From Actinobacteria bacterium HGW-Actinobacteria-2 (GTDB taxonomy: Bacteria > Actinomycetota > Actinomycetes > Propionibacteriales > Propionibacteriaceae), in contig PHEY01000006.1 of NCBI GenBank assembly GCA_002841335.1, forward strand, positions 271,532 to 335,531: 64,000 nt of DNA, given 5' to 3'. The position numbers were made by a program, and so were the translations under genes. The notes below the pieces were generated by a model, which saw only the letters and a program-made list of their open reading frames with translations, ran no database searches and was not told the origin of the DNA. Shown here in pieces: positions 60,556 through 64,000 of this stretch. Each line of letters opens with the position of its first letter. Positions within the stretch are counted from its first letter, which is position 1.

Positions 60556-61251
60556 GTGACCGCGCTACTAGGACTGGCCACACGCCTGAAGTTGGCCAAA
60601 CTGATGTTGATCACCAACGCCCGCACGGCGTCAGGTGACTTGGCCGAGTTCGCCGCGGCGGCCTTTGCCGGCGGAGTCGATCTGATTCAGCTGCGCGAGC
60701 CGCAAGCCACCCACGAAGCTCAGGCCGCGGCACTGGCCACCGTCGAGAAGCAGGCCGGACGCCGGGGGCTGGTCAGTTCCTACGGCCCGCTGGAAGTCGC
60801 CGCGGCGATCCACGCCGATGTGGCCCAGTTGTCCGCCCTGGACGGCCCCGCGTCCGAGGCGCGCACCGTACTGGGTCAATGGGCCCTGGTCGGACGGGCC
60901 TGCCATTCGCCGGGTCAGGTGGACGATGCGCTGGCCGACGAAGCGGTCGACTTCTTCACCATCAGCCCGGTTTTCAACGCCGCCGGCGTCGGCGAGGCGG
61001 GGCTGAGTCTGGTCGCCTACGCCGCCAAGGTGGCCCCGCCGGCGACCGCCAAGCCGTGGTTCGCCGTGGGCGGGGTGAATGCCGAGAACCTCGATGAGGT
61101 GTTGGCCGCCGGTGCTCGCCGGATCGGCGTCACTCGCGCCATCGCCGCCGCGCCGGACGTCCAAGCCGCTGCGGCCGCGCTGGACGCCCGCCTCACCCGC
61201 GCCTGGAGCCAGGACCCGGGCATGGAGCAGGCGATCTTCGGCGCGTTCTGA
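60556..61251 (+). CDS. thiE: Thiamine phosphate synthase
   Basis: LMLITNARTASGDLAEFAAAAFAGGVDLIQLREPQATHEA...VDFFTISPVFN...WFAVGGVNAENLDEVLAAGARRIGVTRAI. Confidence 0.87.
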   Translation: MTALLGLATRLKLAKLMLITNARTASGDLAEFAAAAFAGGVDLIQLREPQATHEAQAAALATVEKQAGRRGLVSSYGPLEVAAAIHADVAQLSALDGPASEARTVLGQWALVGRACHSPGQVDDALADEAVDFFTISPVFNAAGVGEAGLSLVAYAAKVAPPATAKPWFAVGGVNAENLDEVLAAGARRIGVTRAIAAAPDVQAAAAALDARLTRAWSQDPGMEQAIFGAF

Positions 61252-61287
61252 CGTGCCTGCCCGGGAATGGTGAGAACCTGGACGGGC

Positions 61288-61353
61288 ATGAAGAAACTCA
61301 CGATGACGGTCGGGGTCTCAGTCCCGACGCGACGGCGGCGCCGTCTGTATTAG
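61288..61353 (+). CDS. Candidate 21-aa upstream ORF MKKLTMTVGVSVPTRRRRRLY
   Basis: ATG..TAG read directly, 110 nt upstream of the GNAT gene; five consecutive Arg codons; overlaps two hairpins. Confidence 0.3.
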   Translation: MKKLTMTVGVSVPTRRRRRLY

Positions 61354-61456
61354 GCGCGCCCGGAGGACGGCCCGGAGGTGTTCCGGGTGTCGATCAACAG
61401 TCCTGCCTGTCTTCACATTCGTGAGGCGAGATCGCCTCGGACAAGGACCTTCCATC

Positions 61457-62062
61457 GTGACTATGACCATTCGCGCCACGCGACCCGACGACTTTCGCAG
61501 CACCGAAGAGCTGCTGCGCGACGCCTTCTGGGATCTCTACCGACCCGGCTGTGTCGAGCACCTCCTGGCCCATCAAGCCCGCGACACCACCGGGCTGCTG
61601 GTCGACTTGGTGGCTTTCGAGGACGGCGAACTGTTCGGTTCGCTGATCGTGACCCGCGCCCACATCGTCGGGGCATCCGGCACCGAAACCGAGGTCGCCT
61701 ATGTCGGACCGATCGGGGTGCGCCCGGATCACCAACGCACCGGCGTGGGCAGCGTGTTGATGCGCGCAGGCCTCGGTCTGCTGATCGATCAGGGGTACGG
61801 CGGCGCCTTCCTCTTCGGCGACCCGGGCTACTACTCCCGGTTCGGCTTTGCCGACGCGGTTCGGTGGGGCATCACCACTCCTGACGGTCTCAACTTCGAG
61901 GCCTTCATGGGGCTCGAGTTACGTGAGGCCGGCTTGGCCGGCGTCCACGGACGGCTGCGCGAGAGCGCCGCTTTCGAGGTCGACAACGAGGAGCTGTTGG
62001 CCTTCGACGCCACCTTCCCGTCCCGGGAGCGCCACGTGCTGCCCGGGCAGTTCGGCCAGTAA
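61457..62062 (+). CDS. GNAT family N-acetyltransferase
   Basis: MTIRATRPDDFRSTEELLRDAFWDLYRPGCVEHLLAHQ...VAYVGPIGVRPDHQRTGVGSVLMRAGLGLLIDQGYGGAFLFGDPGYYSRFGF; exact start (GTG 61457 or ATG 61463) uncertain. Confidence 0.9.
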   Translation: MTMTIRATRPDDFRSTEELLRDAFWDLYRPGCVEHLLAHQARDTTGLLVDLVAFEDGELFGSLIVTRAHIVGASGTETEVAYVGPIGVRPDHQRTGVGSVLMRAGLGLLIDQGYGGAFLFGDPGYYSRFGFADAVRWGITTPDGLNFEAFMGLELREAGLAGVHGRLRESAAFEVDNEELLAFDATFPSRERHVLPGQFGQ

Positions 62063-62097
62063 CTGATGCGGTGGCGTTCGGCGCCGATCCGCTGAGC

Positions 62098-63201
62098 TCA
62101 GGCTTGGCGGTCGGTGCTGAGCGCCACCAGCGCGGTCAGGCCGTCCGCCGCGACGGCGGGCAGGCCCGAGTCGGCCAGCGCGTTCAGGGCTTGCTGGGCG
62201 GCCACGCCGATCTCGTGTTCGGTGGCGGCCAGCGCGCCGGAGCAGGCGATGATCTGCCGGGCGCGGGTCACCTGGGCGGCGCTGAGTTCGCGGCCCAACA
62301 ACTCGTCGAGGTCGAGGGCGTCGCTCTCGCGGGCTGCGGCCATCGCGTTGGCGACCAGGACGGTCAGCTTGCCTTCGCGCAGGTCGTCGCCGGCGGGTTT
62401 GCCGGTGACCGCTTCGTCGCCGAACACCCCGAGGATGTCGTCGCGGAACTGGAAGCCGCGCCCCAGAGGCGAGCCGAACCGCGCCAGGGTGTCGAGCAAC
62501 TCGGGGGAGGCGCCGCCGAGCGCGGCCCCGATCTGCAGCGGACGGATCACCGTGTAGCGCGCGGTCTTGAACTCCACCACGCGGCGGATCTGATCATCGA
62601 CCGAAGCCGGATCGTGGCGCGCGTCCAGAGGGGGACGGGTCTGGGCGGTCACGTCGAGGAACTGGCCGGCGTTGACCTCCTCGCGCACGAGCGCGGCCAG
62701 CGGTGCAGCCGCGGCCAGGCGGTCAGCAGGAGCGCCGCAGCCGGCGAACAGATGCTCCGACCACAGCAGCAGCAGATCGCCCAGCAGGATCGCGGCAGCC
62801 CGGCCGAAGTCGGCCGACGAGCCCCGTCCGCCGGAACGGGCGTGGGCGTCGGCGTACTGGACGTGGACTGCCGGCAGCCCACGGCGGGTGGCCGAGCCGT
62901 CCATCACGTCGTCGTGGACCAGGGCGGCGACGTGCAGCAGGTCGAGGCTGGCCGCGGCGCGAATCACGTAGTCGGGAACCTCGGCCGAACCGGTGGCGGC
63001 CGCGTACCCCCAGCAGCAGAAGGCCGGACGCAGCCGCTTGCCGCCGTCGGTGAAGGCGCGGGCGGTGTCGACCAGGGTGGCGGTCTCGGGTCCCAAGGCG
63101 GCCAATGCCGTCGTCCGACCGTCGAGGAAGGCGGTCAGCTCGCGGCTCACCGCGGCGCGAAAGTCGGCAGCCAGCGGGTCGGCGGGATTCAGGATGACCA
63201 C
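62098..63201 (-). CDS. Polyprenyl (geranylgeranyl-type) diphosphate synthase family protein
   Basis: GGKRLRPAFCCWGYAAA, LLHVAALVHDDVMDGSATRRGLPAVH, FQFRDDILGVFGDEAVTGKPAGDDLREGKLTVL. Confidence 0.94.
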   Translation of the reverse strand: MVILNPADPLAADFRAAVSRELTAFLDGRTTALAALGPETATLVDTARAFTDGGKRLRPAFCCWGYAAATGSAEVPDYVIRAAASLDLLHVAALVHDDVMDGSATRRGLPAVHVQYADAHARSGGRGSSADFGRAAAILLGDLLLLWSEHLFAGCGAPADRLAAAAPLAALVREEVNAGQFLDVTAQTRPPLDARHDPASVDDQIRRVVEFKTARYTVIRPLQIGAALGGASPELLDTLARFGSPLGRGFQFRDDILGVFGDEAVTGKPAGDDLREGKLTVLVANAMAAARESDALDLDELLGRELSAAQVTRARQIIACSGALAATEHEIGVAAQQALNALADSGLPAVAADGLTALVALSTDRQA

Positions 63202-63230
63202 ACGCAGAGCCTAGGCCACGAGGCGGGTGG

Positions 63231-63890
63231 TCAGCGTGTTGAGGCGGGACGAAGACCGACGATCAAGCCGATGTACCAAGCGACGAAGGCGAGGTTGGCG
63301 ATCGCGAAGACAGCGTCCCAGCCGGGGAGTTGGCCAAGCGCGGTGGCCACACCGGCGATGACTCCGACGATCCCCAGCCAGCGTCGGAAGCCGGTGAGCA
63401 TGGCGAACCCGAAGCAGGCGAAAGAGACGCTGACCAGCGCGAATCCGGCGGTGTTGAAGGTGTTCTCGACGACCGCGATCAGGGCGGGGTGCGCGTTGGC
63501 GGCCATGGCGGCGGGGACTTCGGCCAGTTGCAGAAGCCGTCCGATGACGCCGAGGACGTCGCCGAGCGCTGCGGTGATCGTGGCGACCACGATCAGGGTC
63601 GGGTGGTCGCGGTGAAGGCGTTGATGCAGGGCCGGGATCGTGAACAGATCGAAGGTGCTGATCAGTGCGAGCGCCACCGCGGCGAGGGCGAAGATGGCCG
63701 GTTGTTCACGCACCGGGCGCCACGGGTCGTCAGCCGGGGCCGCGAGTTGAAGTGGCGTGGTCGCCGCCATCAGCGAGCCGCCGATCAGCAGGGCGACCAG
63801 GGCGAGAGCGGACGCCACCCGCGCAATCGGGTACAAGCTGAGGTGGGGGTTTGTCGCGGGAGTGTGTTGCGGCAGGGTTTCCATGGTCAT
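63231..63890 (-). CDS. Multi-pass membrane protein of unknown function
   Basis: Six or more predicted TM helices (VASALALVALLIGGSLMA, AIFALAAVALALISTFDLF, ALVSVSFACFGFAMLTGF, LGIVGVIAGVATALG, VFAIANLAFVAWYIGLIVGL). Confidence 0.75.
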   Translation of the reverse strand: MTMETLPQHTPATNPHLSLYPIARVASALALVALLIGGSLMAATTPLQLAAPADDPWRPVREQPAIFALAAVALALISTFDLFTIPALHQRLHRDHPTLIVVATITAALGDVLGVIGRLLQLAEVPAAMAANAHPALIAVVENTFNTAGFALVSVSFACFGFAMLTGFRRWLGIVGVIAGVATALGQLPGWDAVFAIANLAFVAWYIGLIVGLRPASTR

Positions 63891-63897
63891 GAGGAAT

Positions 63898-63916
63898 AAT
63901 ATAGCAACACTATATT
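63898..63916. promoter_or_regulatory. TetR-type operator AATATAG-CAACA-CTATATT containing both divergent -10 boxes
   Basis: Perfect 7-bp arms; TATATT lies 7 nt from ATG on each side (63890 minus, 63924 plus). Confidence 0.7.
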
Positions 63917-63923
63917 GAGGGAG

Positions 63924-64000
63924 ATGGTCATGGCTCGACCCCGCGCCGGTGAGGAGACTGGGCGGCAGCGACTCCTGGACGCTGCGTGGTCCGCGCTCGA
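63924..64000 (+). CDS. TetR family transcriptional regulator (partial, N-terminus only)
   Basis: MVMARPRAGEETGRQRLLDAAWSAL... typical TetR N-terminus; divergent from the membrane protein gene. Confidence 0.72.
   Translation, partial: MVMARPRAGEETGRQRLLDAAWSAL

Overview
A 64 kb window of high-GC actinobacterial chromosome, probably Propionibacteriales-like (taxonomy is an inference). Coding density is high, with about 60 supportable CDSs. I found no rRNA, canonical tRNA, CRISPR array, transposase, integrase or phage module. Most of the window is housekeeping: pabB (partial), purF/purM, lipA/lipB/sucB, pepA, gcvT, erpA, a GuaB1-like IMPDH, trpD, a DEDD-exonuclease/GIY-YIG fusion, an NlpC/P60 hydrolase, plsC, aroG, a PASTA Ser/Thr kinase, thiE and a polyprenyl synthase. 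From recall, about 23-63 kb resembles the M. tuberculosis lipA-pepB-gcvT-trpD-Rv2191-Rv2190c-plsC-aroG-pknL-idsA2 neighbourhood. The unusual material lies on or between these genes: (1) a 3592-aa secreted protein with six LRR modules, 22 Ig-like tandem repeats, an internal segmental duplication and a Lys-rich C-terminus; (2) a second LRR/InlB-B-repeat surface protein with an LARTG sorting signal; (3) two intergenic elements, each with four inverted/direct units, one of which supplies the stop codons of both flanking genes; (4) a candidate cloverleaf ncRNA with an 11-bp closing stem and a well-placed promoter; (5) a CsoR-family-like operator overlapping the -10 of a CxxC membrane protein gene; (6) a symmetric TetR-type operator containing both divergent -10 boxes; (7) an AroE-AroK fusion next to aroQ; (8) at least 13 genes with a -10 hexamer exactly 6 nt upstream of the start codon (leaderless transcripts); (9) a lipoprotein zincin gene whose true start appears non-canonical and is missed by the ORF track.
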